Assembly: GCF_003353175.1 (NCBI RefSeq)
Contig: NZ_QHKS01000010.1
Span: forward strand, 186,001-250,000
From: Paraburkholderia lacunae
GTDB lineage: Bacteria > Pseudomonadota > Gammaproteobacteria > Burkholderiales > Burkholderiaceae
Length of the DNA stretch: 64,000 nt
Direction: 5' to 3'
In this document: one piece after another, positions 62,914 through 64,000 of the stretch
Layout: each line of letters opens with the position of its first letter
Position numbering within the stretch: position 1 is the stretch's first letter
The notes under the pieces: model-generated
Databases searched by the model: none
Seen by the model: only the letters and a program-made list of their open reading frames with translations
What the model was told of the DNA's origin: nothing
Translations under genes and position numbers: made by a program

Positions 62914-63588
62914 TTACGGCTGAGTCTGCAGTTCGCCAAACGGGCGAGCCAACAGATCCAGCGAATCGGGGTCGACCGGTATCACGTCGTCATCGTCCTG
63001 GGTGATCGCGCCGTCGACATCAAGGCGAGCGCTTATATGGTCACGCACCATCTCGAGGACGTCGAAAGCGTCGAGATTGAAGCCGTGGCCACCCTGAATC
63101 ACATCGCAGCTCAGCTCATCGGCCGAGAACTGAGCGATCCGTAGTTGATAGCCACCCCAGTGACCGTCGTCCCGGCTGGCGGAGGTAACGGCGTCCCAAC
63201 CGATGCACCTTGCCGCCCGCCTAACTCGCTGGTCGACCGCCGCCGGTGACCAATCGAACGTCTGTTTCCAGTCCAGCGCGCGCAGGCGTGCCTCGAGTTC
63301 ACCGACCGATAGCAGCTCGGTGCTGGCAGTTTTGTTACCTTTGCGGGTAACAAAATCGCTCTCGCGCCTGCGTTTTGTTACCCCATCATCCGCCAGGGTA
63401 ACAATTTTTTCGGGCGCGTTTTTGATCGGCGAACCCTCCCGATGAAGCCTGCTCATGCGAGCTTCCGTTTCCTCGACATCGACCCGCTTCCCTTGCATGA
63501 CAAGCTTTCCAAGCGATGCCCAGGTTGTCACCGTCTTGCGCGATACGTCACACATCCGCGCGAATTCTGCCTGACTGACCAGCGTCAT
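62914..63588 (-). CDS. HTH protein, possibly terminase small-subunit or partition type
   Basis: 224 residues; GGAGAAAACT precedes the ATG. N-terminal HTH MTLVSQAEFARMCDVSRKTV with a wing-like TTWASLGKLVMQGKRVDVEE, a basic linker (residues 60-90, KRRRESDFVTRKGNK), then an acidic-ended C-terminal domain (DDDDVIPVDPDSLDLLARPF). Similar in build to Nu1-type terminase small subunits of phages, but no large terminase follows, so a plasmid or phage partition/control protein is an alternative. The linker-coding DNA and the DNA just upstream contain repeated TTGTTACC. Confidence 0.6.
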   Translation of the reverse strand: MTLVSQAEFARMCDVSRKTVTTWASLGKLVMQGKRVDVEETEARMSRLHREGSPIKNAPEKIVTLADDGVTKRRRESDFVTRKGNKTASTELLSVGELEARLRALDWKQTFDWSPAAVDQRVRRAARCIGWDAVTSASRDDGHWGGYQLRIAQFSADELSCDVIQGGHGFNLDAFDVLEMVRDHISARLDVDGAITQDDDDVIPVDPDSLDLLARPFGELQTQP

Positions 63589-63627
63589 AGTTTTCTCCTA
63601 TTGTTACCTTTCCGAGGTTTTGTTACC
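63330..63627. repeat. Iteron-like TTGTTACC repeats
   Basis: Six copies of TTGTTACC or its complement: 63332-63339, 63346-63353 (complement), 63375-63382, 63397-63404 (complement), 63601-63608 and 63620-63627. The first two form a hairpin with TTTTGTTACC and GGTAACAAAA arms. The copies within the gene fall in different reading contexts (GNK, VTK, IVT/FVT), so conservation is at DNA level. Confidence 0.85.
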
Positions 63628-63834
63628 CAATTTTGAAAGTTCATACCTGCAGAGACCTTGCGGTGTGCAATGGCCCGCCTGTAGGAGTGCCTCCAGAGGG
63701 ACCCAAGCTATTTGTAAGGTGGCATCGACCGTCGACGGACTGTCCTGAAGGGCTGGTTTGGGCCTCAAGCGCCTCCGCTCGGCGGTGCGAATTCCCGATT
63801 ACTCTTGGTAATTCTTGAAGCCTTGCGCAGTGGT

Positions 63835-64000
63835 TCATTGGGGGGCATCCATCGCCACTGGCGCGCCATCGCCTGATTGACGCAATCCGAAGCCGAGTTT
63901 CTCGCCGATGCGCTCCTGTCCGCGTGACACTGAGTCCATGCTCGATTCCAGATAGCCCATGGTGGTCAGTGCGCTCTTGTGGCGGAGTGCTTTCTGGACG
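63835..64000 (-). CDS. Tyrosine recombinase, 3' end only (window edge)
   Basis: The last 54 codons of a gene whose start lies beyond the window. The translation has LRHKSALTTMGYLESS, the His/Tyr box of a tyrosine recombinase including the nucleophile Tyr, followed by SRGQERIGEKLGFGLRQ and a stop at 63835. It is a different protein from the integrase at 59202. It shows that the island, or a second element, continues to the right. The 63632-63834 interval contains no gene. Confidence 0.75.
   Translation of the reverse strand, partial: VQKALRHKSALTTMGYLESSMDSVSRGQERIGEKLGFGLRQSGDGAPVAMDAPQ

Overview
The window reads as a chromosomal segment of a high-GC betaproteobacterium of the Burkholderia/Paraburkholderia type. 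This is inferred from GC-rich coding, the density of LysR-type regulators (six), a double-length UvrA, and the overall gene repertoire. No rRNA, tRNA or CRISPR array was found.

Region 1 (1-15837) is metabolic and regulatory: a PRC-barrel protein with an MFS transporter; an MHS-type symporter, an M20 amidohydrolase and a divergent LysR gene; an aldehyde dehydrogenase; a type II NADH dehydrogenase opposite a LysR gene; an ArgP/LysG-like regulator opposite a LysE exporter; a LysR gene opposite an EamA/RhtA-like exporter; an orphan RmlC; and a GlxA-type AraC regulator followed by about 785 bp without a gene.

Region 2 (15838-30065) is the most interesting part. Ten genes run the same way with short gaps or overlaps: a TonB-dependent receptor, exbB, exbD, tonB, yejA, yejB, yejE, yejF, and a tldD/tldE-like pair. 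Together they could carry a peptide-like compound across the outer membrane, the periplasm and the inner membrane, and then cleave it in the cytoplasm. Just upstream lies an XRE-cupin regulator gene broken by a one-base frameshift in its helix-turn-helix.

Region 3 (30628-51742) contains an SOS-controlled tandem UvrA, a fused Asp/Glu-racemase-like protein, a short SSB, a LysR gene opposite an SDR gene, an aldo/keto reductase, a TPR-glycosyltransferase-like protein, a DUF4142 protein, a LysR gene opposite a CitMHS-AtuA-AtuA-like operon, a truncated asparaginase II gene and a PPOX-family protein.

Region 4 (51743-57195) is a chaperone-usher locus. It has two nearly identical tandem DUF1120-type subunits, a chaperone and an usher, but no recognisable tip adhesin.

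Region 5 (57259-64000) is a mosaic island. It holds a P4-type integrase remnant fused up to a RibD/DHFR-like gene, an excisionase-like/integrase pair, several small lower-GC unknown genes including an HNH-type nuclease, an HTH protein whose gene carries iteron-like TTGTTACC repeats inside and upstream, and the end of another tyrosine recombinase at the window edge. Short tandem repeats of 11-14 bp recur at four places along the window.
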